From positions 372,001-436,000 of the forward strand of contig CP025321.1 in NCBI GenBank assembly GCA_004014935.1: DNA of 64,000 nt. The letters run 5' to 3'. The notes beneath the pieces are model-generated. The model was given only the letters and a program-made list of their open reading frames with translations, was not told the DNA's origin and made no database searches. The position numbers were made by a program, and so were the translations under genes. This DNA comes from Saccharomycopsis malanga (taxonomy: Eukaryota > Ascomycota > Saccharomycetes > Ascoideales > Saccharomycopsidaceae). Of the stretch, positions 30,744-40,333 are shown piece by piece (the stretch's first letter is position 1; each line of letters opens with the position of its first letter).

Positions 30744-31274
30744 ATGAGAGTGCCCCTGTATTTGCCTGTGAAGTTTTCGGTACAGCCTGTGCCGCTGTCG
30801 ACCAGGGAGGCACTGTTTCTATGCGAACAGCTTGCAAAAATTGCTCCGTTGGCTTCAGTGAGCTATAAAGCAAAAGATACAGGCAGTCTTTCGATGAGAT
30901 ATCCCTCGCAGTTTTCAGTAATATATGAAGTGGGGCAGAACAAGGATCGTGACGTAGTGCAAAGCCTTTATTCATTAGCAGGCGCAGCAAGACTCAGCGC
31001 ATACGATAAACACATTGTAGAAGGAAAGAAGGAGTCGCATAGTTTCAGCGTTCAGTTAACAGAAATCACGAAAAATCTGGCTCTTGTGTTTAAAAAAAGT
31101 AAAAATTTGACAACGTTTGATTACAACCAAATGTTCCTGTTGGTCCCACATATCCAAAGCTTCGACAAGTTGAGAAGCGAAGGCTCTGTCATGTCTAAAG
31201 AACAGCAACAGAAACTCGTCTCGTCGTTGGATATTGAAACCCAAGGCTTTCTCAAGCGCAAATATGGAGCTTAG
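30744..31274 (+). CDS. Unrecognised 176-residue protein
   Basis: I do not recognise this family. The protein is intact, begins MRVPLYLPVKFSVQPVPL and has mixed alpha/beta character without membrane spans or cysteine motifs. Part of it reads like a small soluble domain (SMRYPSQFSVIYEVGQNKDRD then VQLTEITKNLALVFKKSKNL). It is divergent from CTF4 with a 269-bp intergenic region. Codon use (TTG, TCT and TCG common, CTG rare) is like the neighbours, so it looks like a normal host gene. Confidence 0.7.
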   Translation: MRVPLYLPVKFSVQPVPLSTREALFLCEQLAKIAPLASVSYKAKDTGSLSMRYPSQFSVIYEVGQNKDRDVVQSLYSLAGAARLSAYDKHIVEGKKESHSFSVQLTEITKNLALVFKKSKNLTTFDYNQMFLLVPHIQSFDKLRSEGSVMSKEQQQKLVSSLDIETQGFLKRKYGA

Positions 31275-31354
31275 TTATGTGTATTATGTCCGTTATGAAA
31301 TTTGTTTGTTAGTATATTTTGAAATAGTATGGAATTTTTGTTATATGGTCTTAT

Positions 31355-31546
31355 AGTAATATCTTATTTCGAGCCCAGTGCAGTTTTGTATATACGTGCT
31401 ATGTCTAGAGGGACTGGGTGAAACCTAGTGAGGAAAGCCCGATCATGTCCCGGTCATTATAATTTTCTTACTTAATAGATTGGAAAGTAAGCAATTTTCT
31501 GTCAGGTCTTTTCTCGAGAGTACGCTGAGCCATCTTGCCCATAGGC
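31355..31546 (-). repeat. tRNA-like short interspersed repeat, internally shortened copy
   Basis: The minus strand reads ATGGCTCAGCGTACTCTCGA, GAAAAGACCTGACAG, then jumps to TTGCTTACTTTCCAATC and continues to ACTGGGCTCGAAATAAGATA. It keeps a GCTTACTTTC segment that the copies at 32082, 37404 and 56134 have lost, so its internal deletion has other end points. Flanking words TATGGTCTTAT (31344-31354) and TATGGTATTAT (31547-31557) form an 11-bp duplication with one mismatch. Confidence 0.78.
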
Positions 31547-32081
31547 TATGGTATTATTATGTAAATTTTGCCATGTGTATATTGCTTATTATGGTTCCTA
31601 CGTTAGACAAGTTGAAGGTTTCTATTCAAACATTGAACGAGACATGTTGTGTGATTTGCCAAGCCTCCTTTAGGGCGTATATATGCAACTTACATACACT
31701 AGGTTTAATATATAAGACTGTTGAAAGTTTTTATTTATTATTGTTTGCACTATATGTTTCTATTGGTTGAGTGTGCTAATATACGTTGTATTATTAAGAC
31801 TGTTATGAATTAAACGGTAAAAACACACCTTATCATATAAAATGATAGAACAAGTTTGAAATAAAGAAGGGAATAGAATCTCAAAGAGCGATTAGCAATA
31901 CCCAAAAGGTAATCAAAGGCTCTGGACAATAGTGGAGACTCGTAAATATATCGCAACAAGTGGATGTACCAACTAATAAGTCGAGCTAATAAGAATTGGT
32001 TATATAAAACAAGGAGAGCAATTGTAAGTAGAATAAACATAGAAAAAGGGAGGTTAATGTATTCAGCCAGTCAAACCATAG

Positions 32082-32274
32082 GTCGCTGGGCCGAATGGCT
32101 TAGTTGGTGGTACTCTCGGCCAAGAGAGAAAGACATAGCAGCTTCAAGGGTGAGTCGATTATGATTAAAAGGACATGATCAAGTTTTTTTCACTGGCTTT
32201 TGCCAAGTACCTTTAGATATAGCGCGTATATAAGAAAGTGATATGTACTGAGCCTGAAATATAAGAAATTTTAA
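32082..32274 (+). repeat. tRNA-like short interspersed repeat, short form
   Basis: Starts GTCGCTGGGCCGAATGGC with a good A-box TGGCTTAGTTGG. It jumps from CAGCTTCAAGGGTGAG to the 3' part and ends AGCGCGTATATAAG...GATATGTACTGAGCCTGAAAT. The middle about 150 bp of the long form, including its B-box, are missing. Possible flanking duplication TCAAACCATAG / TTAAACTGTAG (8 of 11 bases), which is weak. Confidence 0.75.
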
Positions 32275-32520
32275 TTAAACTGTAGCATTAGAAGCATATA
32301 GAAATTTACCACCAATGATACATTTGTTCCTATTTATTCTAGTTCTTACGATTGTTCTACAGTTCTACTTCTATTTTAATATTGTTTTCTCTTCTCATTG
32401 GAAAACCAACTTTTCATTATTGACCTCTAGCGCGTTTGTTCTTTTGCCAAATAATGATACTTAGTAATTCAATAAACTATAGTTTTGCATAATAATAAGC
32501 ATACTATCCTTTAATCAAGA

Positions 32521-32571
32521 TCACGTGCGTTATCGATGAGGTCAAAAAAAAAAATTTCAGTGAAAAATTTT
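32521..32571 (+). promoter_or_regulatory. RRP9 promoter: CACGTG, PAC-like and RRPE elements
   Basis: TCACGTG (32521-32527), CGATGAG (32534-32540; seven of the eight bases of PAC, GCGATGAG) and a perfect RRPE TGAAAAATTTT (32561-32571) lie within 51 bp, ending 85 bp before the RRP9 ATG. PAC plus RRPE is the standard ribosome-biogenesis promoter pair in yeasts. Confidence 0.7.
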
Positions 32572-32655
32572 AGACGCATAGTTAATATTATAATGGAAAC
32601 TGGGACAATTTGAGCAGATTTAACCAAGAATTGTGATTTGGGACAAATATTTAGA

Positions 32656-34326
32656 ATGAATGACCCATTTTTGTCGGAGCCAAAGAAGAAAAGAAAGCAG
32701 AGAAGAGAGGCAGTAGATGAAGAGATAGATAGTGATGAGTTTGATTCAGAAAATGAGACATTACCAAACAAAAAGAGAAAGAATTTAGATCAAGGTGGCG
32801 ATTCTGATGTTGATAGCGACACAGAATTTAAAGAGGAATCAAAGACTGAAAGAAGAAGACGATTGGCACAGCAATATCTTGAGAATTTGAAGCAAGAACA
32901 TGCGTTGCCAACTAGTAATAAAGAAAGTGAATATGGTGATGAGGTGGATACCAGAGGTCTTGAGGATTACACATTTGATGCTCAGGACTTGGACAATGAT
33001 ATCATATCTAGAAGGTTGCAATATGATTCGATGGAGCAGAAAGGGAATATTTACAAATTCATAGGCAGCAAACTACAGCTTTCCAAAAAGAAGGTTATCA
33101 ACAATATAACTGACGGTTATTTGCTCAATCCAACCGGTTTGTGCGTCAATTATCCGTATTTATATACTGTTTCCAAGACATTGCAGTTGGTCAAGTATGA
33201 CATATCCAATTTGCAGAAAGCACCAAAGAGGATAAAGTATGTTGACATGCGAAAGACAGCTGATGAGGAATATCACGAAGATGAGATATCCTGTGTGGCT
33301 GTCAGCCCGAATGGGAAATTTGTGGTTACCGGGGGCAAGGACAAGCATTTGATTATATGGAATTCTAACAATTTGTCTCTTTTGAAGAAGATACCCTTGA
33401 ACCACAAGAAAGCTTCTATCAATGCCATGGCATTCCGAAAAGACAGCAATGACCTTTACGTAGCCAGTGATGATCTCAAGATTAGAATATTTAATGTCAA
33501 CCAGTTTTCCCTCATCGATACGCTTTTTGGCCATCAGGACTCAATAGTTGGCATCAGTGCTTTACACCAGGAAAGATGTGTCACCGTAGGAGCAAGAGAC
33601 AGATCTGCAATGTACTGGAAGGTAGCCGAACAAACTAGATTGACATTCAACAGTGCCATATCTTTCGAAAAATACTATAACCAATATGTAAAGGAACATC
33701 AAAACATTCTACACAACAGCGAGACCAAAAAAGCTTTGGAAAAAGACTTTATCAAAGAAGGAAGTCTTGAATGTGTGTCGATGGTTGACGGAAAACATTT
33801 TGTTACCGGTTCAGACAATGGCAGTGTAAGTTTATGGACTATCCATAAGAAAAAACCAATATATGTGGCCTATCAGGCACATGGAATAGTTCCTCAATTG
33901 ACTCTTGAACAGTACAGTGGAGACAAGGATTATATAGCGGAAGTCCAGCAGATAATAGATTCGGGCGACGATACAACCAAATACGTCTCTCCAAAACAAG
34001 CGCACTGGATAACTGCAATCTATGCTATTCCATACACCGACGTGTTCATCACTGGGTCATGGAATGGTCAATTGAAGGTATGGAAAATTGAAGACAATTT
34101 GAAAAAGTTTACCTTGTTGTATAATTTGAATGGCGCCCCAGGCATAATTTCTAGTATTGATGCCGTAGAATTGGACAAGTATGACAGCAAGACTAGTGGG
34201 AAAACAGAAAAGGTGATTGCCATTTACGCTACAGTGGCCAAGGAACATAGATTGGGAAGATGGGTTAAAAAACCAAGAGGCGCAAAAAACTCTATATTTC
34301 AGGCTTTTATTAAGTTGAAGAATTAG
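32656..34326 (+). CDS. RRP9: U3 snoRNP protein Rrp9
   Basis: A 556-residue protein. The basic/acidic N-terminus carries a nuclear-localisation type KKKRKQRRE and the conserved TERRRRLAQQYLENLK. A WD40 propeller follows, with repeats visible as ISCVAVSPNGKFVVTGGKDKHLIIWN, INAMAFRKDSNDLYVASDDLKIRIFN and FITGSWNGQLKVWK. This is the U3-55K/Rrp9 family, which binds the B/C motif of U3 snoRNA in the small-subunit processome. The start is the ATG at 32656. No in-frame CTG was seen on reading through the gene. The promoter carries the ribosome-biogenesis motifs listed at 32521-32571. Confidence 0.95.
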   Translation: MNDPFLSEPKKKRKQRREAVDEEIDSDEFDSENETLPNKKRKNLDQGGDSDVDSDTEFKEESKTERRRRLAQQYLENLKQEHALPTSNKESEYGDEVDTRGLEDYTFDAQDLDNDIISRRLQYDSMEQKGNIYKFIGSKLQLSKKKVINNITDGYLLNPTGLCVNYPYLYTVSKTLQLVKYDISNLQKAPKRIKYVDMRKTADEEYHEDEISCVAVSPNGKFVVTGGKDKHLIIWNSNNLSLLKKIPLNHKKASINAMAFRKDSNDLYVASDDLKIRIFNVNQFSLIDTLFGHQDSIVGISALHQERCVTVGARDRSAMYWKVAEQTRLTFNSAISFEKYYNQYVKEHQNILHNSETKKALEKDFIKEGSLECVSMVDGKHFVTGSDNGSVSLWTIHKKKPIYVAYQAHGIVPQLTLEQYSGDKDYIAEVQQIIDSGDDTTKYVSPKQAHWITAIYAIPYTDVFITGSWNGQLKVWKIEDNLKKFTLLYNLNGAPGIISSIDAVELDKYDSKTSGKTEKVIAIYATVAKEHRLGRWVKKPRGAKNSIFQAFIKLKN

Positions 34327-35272
34327 TGGGTTTATAGATTTATACTTAGCATTCTACAGCATTAATTTATTTATACTATGGTGTAACTATCGTAATTGAT
34401 AAGGTATACTCAATAACAAATGAACTTGATTAATGTAAAAGTATGTTTTAATCCAATAACGTTTGTTTGAATTTCGAGTATCAGAAATCAAAGATGATTT
34501 GGTTTTTATTTGCCAGAAAAATACCTACAACAAAGGTATTGGTTTTACTAATTAGATAAAGAGAAATTGATTTTAGAGATTGGTAATACGTACATGTACT
34601 GTGAAAATCAATTCCAGTGATAATTGCAAATTAAGTGCCAAAATAGCGAGTGGTAATCTTGAAATGATTTTGTATCAAAAACTCTTGTTATATATAAACG
34701 TTTAAAAGGGTATAACAAAGGACTATTTAGCCTTGCAAATTGTTTTGAAATTTTCAATAGCATAGTGCCTATCATTTTCTAACTCAAATATATAGCAATC
34801 AGCATCTAGTAATATAGCACTGGTTATTATCTTACGATGCTTTTGAATATAACCCATTTTTCAATCGTGCAATATCACATCTTGGACATTAGTCAACAGG
34901 AATATTGCAGTTTCGAAATTCTTCAGGAACAACACATTCTATAACATTGTATGATACTGTGTGTTTATGAAAATTTTCCCAAACTAATATTATCCTTTGT
35001 TCCAATCTAACCATTGGAAACTTGTAAAATACAACTTTATAACCAGATTTATAGCTAAAACTACAACTAAAAAGCACGACCAGCAAACAACATTTCCCTA
35101 CAAACGCTACCCAACTCATGAAATACTATATTCATCACTATAACAAGCAACAAAGCTAACACATTGAGTGTTACCTATCAGAAGTCATACCATACCGGCT
35201 ATATACAAGCGCTGGTGAAAATACGGCCGTCACGCTATAAGAATTTTTTACAAACATCAAACATTACACATC
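34327..35272. other. Convergent intergenic stretch, no supported gene
   Basis: About 950 bp between RRP9 and TOM5. A 76-codon minus-strand frame (34889-35119, from ATG) starts with a signal-peptide-like MSWVAFVGKCCLLVVLFSC. Without relatives it is not called as a gene. Confidence 0.4.
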
Positions 35273-35422
35273 CTAACGGAGTCTTTTTTGAACAAAATGA
35301 ATTACCGATGGAATGATGAAAAGAGCAGCACCAATAAACAACGATTGTTGGATGGTTTTGTTAGCAGCAGAAGTCTGCAATTTTTTTTCAGAATCAGAAG
35401 GAACAGCACCAGGACCGAACAT
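35273..35422 (-). CDS. TOM5: Small TOM complex subunit Tom5
   Basis: A 49-residue protein. It starts MFGPGAVPSDSEKK, has a short polar cytosolic segment, then one membrane span (about 28-44, LFIGAALFIIPSVIHFV) and a basic end QKRLR. Saccharomyces Tom5 is 50 residues, begins MFGLPQQ, carries an acidic/polar N-terminus and ends with a span followed by KKQWK. The layout and the MFG start agree. Tom5 is a tail-anchored component of the outer-membrane translocase that passes precursors to Tom40. It is divergent from IWS1 with about 255 bp between start codons. The short size makes the homology call less certain than for the large genes. Confidence 0.8.
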   Translation of the reverse strand: MFGPGAVPSDSEKKLQTSAANKTIQQSLFIGAALFIIPSVIHFVQKRLR

Positions 35423-35678
35423 TTTTAATACTATGTGTTTAGGTCTTTATTAAACTTGTTTATTATTCCAATAGATTATTCTTAAGTCATCATAGGAAAT
35501 TGCTTATTAAATTGCCCCTCCATCCATCCTCTCATTATCAAAAATTTTCAGCCAAAATTTCAGGGTTACCCGAACATGGTTGGAATATGGTATAATGACA
35601 ACATTGATGGCGAATAAGAAGAGATATTATAAAGAAAATCAATTGTTTTCGTGACGAAGATAATTAGTATAAGCAAGA

Positions 35679-37079
35679 ATGAGCACGAAACCTAAGACAG
35701 AGCCAGGTGCAGAAGAGTCGTTATTGGTTGAGCCGGGTTTTGGGCAGGAAATAAATACAGAAAGAGATGAGCAACAGGAATTGGAAAAACAACAAGATCT
35801 TGATGATATAGCGTATGATGAGAATGAAAGGAAGCCTGTACCAAATGATGATGAGCAGGAATTAGAGGTAGAGGCTGAGTATGCTGAGCAAGAAGCAGGG
35901 CATGCTCCCCATGAAGCTGATGAAGATGAACTTAGACATAATAGTGACCGTGAACCAGAAGAAGACAATTTGAACCAAGTAAACGAAGACGAAGAGCTTT
36001 CTGAGGTGGATGAAGATGCTGGACAAGATTACGAGGATGAAGAGGAGCAAATTTTTGGTCTCAGCCGTCACAAAAAAAGCAGTGGTGTAACTGATGACCA
36101 ACCATCGGTATCCAAAGGGAAAAAACGGGCTCAGAAAAGCTATAATGATGAACCACAGCAACGTGATGAGGTATATACAATTGACGAAACTTCTAATCCC
36201 GTAAGACAGAGAGAGCTCATAGAGAAAAAGATTGAAGCTGCTTTGAAGGCTAGTAAACCAACAAGACGTAAGAAAGTGGGCGATATTGATTTAGAGCAAA
36301 TGCAAGACGCCCAAATTCAGTCGCTTAAAAACTTGATGCAAGAAGTTGCTTATGAAGATGCCAAATGCATTGACGAAAGAAGTGGAGTGGCATTAAACAA
36401 ACTCAAACTATTGCCTAAAGTTAAAGAAGTACTTCTCAGAAAAAACCTTGCAGATTCCGTGCTTGACAACAATTTGTTGGAAAGTGTACGTGTTTGGTTA
36501 GAACCATTGCCAGATGGGTCTCTTCCTGCTTACGAAATCCAGAAAGTCATGTTTAGCTCTCTTTTGGACTTACCTATTAAGACTATCCATTTAAGAGAAT
36601 CTGGTCTTGGTAAAGTCATTCTTTTCTACCAGAAATCCAAGAGAGTTGAGCCTGGTTTGAAAAGAATCGCCGACAAACTTGTTGGTAACTGGACAAGACC
36701 TATTTTGAATTTATCAGATAATTATCATGACAAGTATGTTCAAGAGGAACAATTTGACATTCTGAAGTTGATTGAAGCAAGAAAAAGAAAAACATCCAAC
36801 ATTGCTTTGGAAAAAACGCTTTACGAAGAAACAGCTGCTAGACGTAAGAGAGCAGCTGCCCCACAGGCTAGAGCCACTGCTTACAAGATTGCACCAAAGG
36901 TCAACCTCGACGGTAAACATATGAATGACCGGGCAAGAATGGCTGCTGCTGGTATTGGCGCTGCTCTTAACAGAGACGACCAGTACAAGAGGCTTAACAG
37001 CAAGATGCAAAACCGTGGGAAGCGTGTTGGTGCTAAAAAGGCGGGAGTTAGTATTGAAGGACGCAACCTTCATATGTAG
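35679..37079 (+). CDS. SPN1: Transcription elongation factor Iws1/Spn1
   Basis: A 466-residue protein. The N-terminal about 170 residues are strongly acidic and disordered. A TFIIS N-terminal (LW-type) helical domain spans about 215-375 with the blocks VRVWLEPLPDGSLPAYEIQKVMFSSLLDLPI, LRESGLGKVILFYQKSKRVEP and ADKLVGNWTRPI. A basic tail follows. This is the Iws1/Spn1 signature. The protein binds Spt6, travels with RNA polymerase II and acts in elongation, mRNA export coupling and chromatin maintenance. Saccharomyces Spn1 is 410 residues; the extra length lies in the acidic part. Confidence 0.95.
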   Translation: MSTKPKTEPGAEESLLVEPGFGQEINTERDEQQELEKQQDLDDIAYDENERKPVPNDDEQELEVEAEYAEQEAGHAPHEADEDELRHNSDREPEEDNLNQVNEDEELSEVDEDAGQDYEDEEEQIFGLSRHKKSSGVTDDQPSVSKGKKRAQKSYNDEPQQRDEVYTIDETSNPVRQRELIEKKIEAALKASKPTRRKKVGDIDLEQMQDAQIQSLKNLMQEVAYEDAKCIDERSGVALNKLKLLPKVKEVLLRKNLADSVLDNNLLESVRVWLEPLPDGSLPAYEIQKVMFSSLLDLPIKTIHLRESGLGKVILFYQKSKRVEPGLKRIADKLVGNWTRPILNLSDNYHDKYVQEEQFDILKLIEARKRKTSNIALEKTLYEETAARRKRAAAPQARATAYKIAPKVNLDGKHMNDRARMAAAGIGAALNRDDQYKRLNSKMQNRGKRVGAKKAGVSIEGRNLHM

Positions 37080-38004
37080 GATTATTGGTATTGTTAACTT
37101 TAAGTATGTTGTGTATTTCTTATACGAAACAGGGTACTTAGTTCAAGTTGTGTGTGTTTTTGTATTGATTAATTATTCATGAGAGATGTAAAGTAAAATG
37201 GTGCAAGTCACTTTTGTCGTGTAATTGTAATAATCAACCAAAAAAAATAAAACAAAACAAAATGAATCGTTTTTGCTCGTTGGCTAAATCTCAGTATACA
37301 AGTGATAATTTCATGTTGTCAAATATAGTACGTACCTATCTAACTAATGATCTTGTAAATACACATGATGAGGCCTCACGTCCATTATCAAAGTCTGTAT
37401 GTAATAATAATATCATATATTTCGAGCTCACTACATATCAGGTTGGTATATATACGCTATGTCTAAAGGGACTTATATGCGCTATTTCTAAAAGGACATG
37501 AAACCCAATCATGTCCTGCCCATCATAGTCGACTCAACCTTGAGCCTGTTAGGTCTTTTTCTCTTCTTCGAAAGCATTAATCACTGAGCCATACGGCCCA
37601 GTGGTACTCTGTATGTATGTAAAGAAATTTTATAACGTAGGTAATAAATATACCAACCAGTTGAAGATGATCATCGGTGAAAAACGGCCAATTTACGCAA
37701 TAACTACCCACACATTACTACACAATATCACGGTTAATCAACCCCAGTAAATAATCTATCACAACCTACAATTCTCTACCAGTAATACCCAACCTACTCC
37801 ACTCTTATCAACCGTATACACTCCCAAGTGGACCACCTACACGCGACAGTGAGGCGGAGATCGGATCGACATCCAAAACGAACGGCCGAAAAACTAGCAA
37901 GATCAACACAATGGTAGTATAAATACCATCAGATGCCACCTAGTGACATTTGCTAAACTCTGATGGTGATATGACAAGCTTACCATTTGTTCCAAATTGC
38001 CAGA
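37080..38004. other. Intergenic stretch with one repeat copy; ANT1 promoter
   Basis: The repeat at 37404-37607 occupies the middle. The right part (37620-38004) precedes ANT1 and contains CGGAGATCGG, a CGG-rich word near 37855-37864. No other gene seen. Confidence 0.45.
37404..37607 (-). repeat. tRNA-like short interspersed repeat, short form with 10-bp flanking duplication
   Basis: The minus strand reads CCACTGGGCCGTATGGCTCA, then GAAGAAGAGAAAAAGACC, a jump to CAAGGTTGAGTCGAC and the 3' part. The block ATAGCGC/GTATATA plus CCCTTTAGAC is partly duplicated. The 3' end is GAGCTCGAAATATATGATAT. The word TCTGTATGTA lies on both sides (37394-37403 and 37608-37617), a perfect 10-bp target-site duplication. 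Confidence 0.8.
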
Positions 38005-39060
38005 ATGTCCAATAGAAACAAGCTTTCTCCGTTTGAGAAAGCCGTTATTGGCTCTTTTGCATCCGTGATTGCTAATACGGTGGTCTATCCGCTAGATATC
38101 ACCAAGACGTTGATCCAATCACAGCATAACACCTCGCATCTTTCAAAAGAAGACATTGCAAAGGATCCAAATTTGTATGCCAACAGTGTTGATTGCTTGA
38201 AAAAATTATTGTCAAAATACGGGCTTAAAGGATGGTATTTTGGAATTCTCCCATCGCTTGGTTCTACAGCAGCAAGCAATTTTGCCTACTTTTTCTGGTA
38301 CGCTTTGGTCCATAAATTGTATGAAAGACGGTTCCCTCAAAAAGTGAAATCAACTGCTGTAGAGTTGAGTTTAGGTGCAATTGCAGGCGCCTTGAGCCAG
38401 CTTATCATTATGCCAATCTCGACCGTGTCTACCAAACAGCAAACCGAGATTGCTAGTGATAGCGAAAGTGATAATGAAGACAACAAGAAAACTCAAGTTG
38501 TAGACGATAAAAATCAAGCCCCTAGTTTCTTACAAACCGCTGAAAAAATCGTAGAGAACGACGGTCTTTCTGGTTTATGGAGTGGGTTGAAGGTTAGTTT
38601 GGTATTGACTGCTAATCCATCCATTACATACGGTACATTTGAACGTTTGCGTAGTTTGTTCTTCAACAACCAATCCTGTTTAACTGCTATCCAATCGTTT
38701 TCATTGGGCGTGCTTTCAAAGTTACTTGCTACAGTTGTAACTATGCCTTTGATTAGATCCAAAGTTTTGATCCAGAAAAAGTCTACCATCGTTACTGAAA
38801 AGGTCACTGATCCTGTAACCGGCCAAGTCAAATACGTGAAAACTCGTAAAAACTTCAAGTCTTTCCAGGAATGTCTTGCCCACGTTGTAAAAACCGACGG
38901 TTTTCTTGGACTATGGAAAGGAGTTCTTCCTCAAATATCCAAAGCTGTTGTTGTCCAGGGATTCTTGTTCATGTTCAAAGAACAGCTAGAGGCTCTTTTT
39001 GTCACATTGCTCAAGTACTTGAAGCTTCAAAAAAGAAGAAGAAGACTGTTAGTCAAATGA
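38005..39060 (+). CDS. ANT1: Peroxisomal adenine nucleotide carrier Ant1 (PMP47 type)
   Basis: A 351-residue member of the mitochondrial carrier family. Three repeats carry the signatures PLDITKTLIQ (P29-x-D-x-x-K), PISTVSTKQQ and PLIRSKVLIQ. A long acidic/polar loop (about 150-180, SDSESDNEDNKK) separates repeats. The layout matches yeast Ant1 and Candida boidinii PMP47, which exchange ATP for AMP across the peroxisomal membrane to fuel fatty-acid activation. The lysine-rich tail KLQKRRRRLLVK may help membrane targeting. The start is the first ATG, 18 bp into the longest frame. Confidence 0.88.
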   Translation: MSNRNKLSPFEKAVIGSFASVIANTVVYPLDITKTLIQSQHNTSHLSKEDIAKDPNLYANSVDCLKKLLSKYGLKGWYFGILPSLGSTAASNFAYFFWYALVHKLYERRFPQKVKSTAVELSLGAIAGALSQLIIMPISTVSTKQQTEIASDSESDNEDNKKTQVVDDKNQAPSFLQTAEKIVENDGLSGLWSGLKVSLVLTANPSITYGTFERLRSLFFNNQSCLTAIQSFSLGVLSKLLATVVTMPLIRSKVLIQKKSTIVTEKVTDPVTGQVKYVKTRKNFKSFQECLAHVVKTDGFLGLWKGVLPQISKAVVVQGFLFMFKEQLEALFVTLLKYLKLQKRRRRLLVK

Positions 39061-39653
39061 TCTCTTGTACAATTTATTTCATGCATTCTGTTTCTTTTTG
39101 ATTTTCATATTCGTTGGGTGTTATTTATCATTCCAGATAATACAATGTACTTGTGAATTATCGGTTTTTACATTAGTTTAGCTTTCTCAATAATCTTGCT
39201 TATTCTGTACTTTGTAGGAAGTAAAGTGTTATAAAATATACATTGAATAAAGCAATAACAGCAATTACTTTTTTCCATAAAGCAGTAAGACAATCATACA
39301 CAAGATTTTTCAATACTAGTTGAATATTCAAAACTATTAGGTAAGTTCAATACTCATTATGTTGTGTAAACACATCATCTGCAAATGTTCAGTTCCACCT
39401 ACCCTAAAAGCGTCAAAGTTGATCCTTTTGTTTATTTAACATCATATAATAAAAACATGTTCCACAGGGATCAATCCCCCTTAATGGTTTCGTTCGGGTT
39501 CTTTCCATACTACATATTGCGTTTCATAGGGTATTTCAGGTGACGGGATCATCACCTGCGATGAGTATAAACAACACCTGAAGGAAGTTTCAATCAAAAC
39601 TTATCATTACTGCTTGCAAGTAGTCCCTAAAGTATCATTGAAAAGCTAAGATC
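39061..39653. other. Intergenic stretch upstream of the APQ12-like gene
   Basis: AT-rich. It includes GGGATCAATCCC, a perfect 12-bp palindrome at 39467-39478. Otherwise only promoter sequence is expected. Confidence 0.4.
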
Positions 39654-40271
39654 ATGACTTTTGCGCAGTCGTTGATAGTATATGCTTACGCGGCAATATC
39701 CGCGATTCTTCTTCAGACCTACAAGATATCATTATACTTTTATATAAATTACCCCACGGTGTCATCGGCCATAGGCACCATATTGTTTATCTATATCACC
39801 TACAGAGCACTCAAACAAGTTGTGCGTCTTTTGCTTTCCTCCTTGCTCATGTTTATACGGCTTGTAGTTGTTACGTTGCTAGGACTTGCTGGTTTCTGGT
39901 GTTATATACGTGGACCTTCTGTATTTATCAGCGATGTTCAATTTCTTACAAGACTTGTCCGTGCAAGTTTCCAGGACGTCAAGAGTAATACTGGTGAGTT
40001 TGTCCATGAGTTGGGTCAGGATGGCTACAGTTTCACGAAACAAGATTATGATTCTGCCCGTAGTCAAGAATTCGATGATTATTTCACTGATGCCAATGTC
40101 CGTTTACGGTTGCAAGACTGGCATCAGCTAGTCGAGCTTTTTGGCTTAAACTTAGTTCAGTTCTACAGATTGGGTGCTGAAAACCTCTATAGGCTTGCAA
40201 CCAGTGATTTTGTCAGAAACCACTACAACCAGGTCTTCCAGGAGTTCAATGCTCAGTATAGAGACCTCTGA
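39654..40271 (+). CDS. Apq12-like nuclear envelope / ER membrane protein
   Basis: A 205-residue protein with two hydrophobic spans near the N-terminus (about 8-26 and 39-55) and a third (60-84, LLLSSLLMFIRLVVVTLLGLAGFWCY ending in YIRG). A soluble C-terminal part of about 115 residues follows. The tract IGTILFIYITYRALKQVVRLLLSSLLMFIRLVVV...LGLAGFWCYIRG has the layout of the fungal APQ12 family. These proteins act in nuclear-pore biogenesis and membrane lipid homeostasis at the nuclear envelope. Saccharomyces Apq12 is shorter (138), so the C-terminal extension is extra. The assignment rests on pattern, not on long identity. Confidence 0.6.
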   Translation: MTFAQSLIVYAYAAISAILLQTYKISLYFYINYPTVSSAIGTILFIYITYRALKQVVRLLLSSLLMFIRLVVVTLLGLAGFWCYIRGPSVFISDVQFLTRLVRASFQDVKSNTGEFVHELGQDGYSFTKQDYDSARSQEFDDYFTDANVRLRLQDWHQLVELFGLNLVQFYRLGAENLYRLATSDFVRNHYNQVFQEFNAQYRDL

Positions 40272-40333
40272 AACTAGAGTTTGAATACATTGTGTTTATC
40301 ATTCTTTTGCACCTACCAGTAGACCTATTTATC

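Larger units (their letters stand above)
31275..32655. other. Gene-free stretch with two opposed repeat copies
   Basis: Contains the minus-strand repeat at 31355-31546 and the plus-strand repeat at 32082-32274, about 530 bp apart. The RRP9 promoter follows. A 76-codon frame on the minus strand (31810-32040, from ATG) encodes an extremely hydrophobic peptide (MFILLTIALLVLYNQFLLAR...). I do not call it a gene because it has no recognisable relatives and lies between repeats. Confidence 0.45.

Noticed and set aside
31810-32040. A 76-codon, very hydrophobic minus-strand frame between two repeats.
   Set aside because: No recognisable relative, AT-rich composition readily gives such frames, and its position between repeats is unsuitable.
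34889-35119. A 76-codon minus-strand frame with a signal-peptide-like start.
   Set aside because: No domain or known relative; could be chance in a 950-bp convergent gap.
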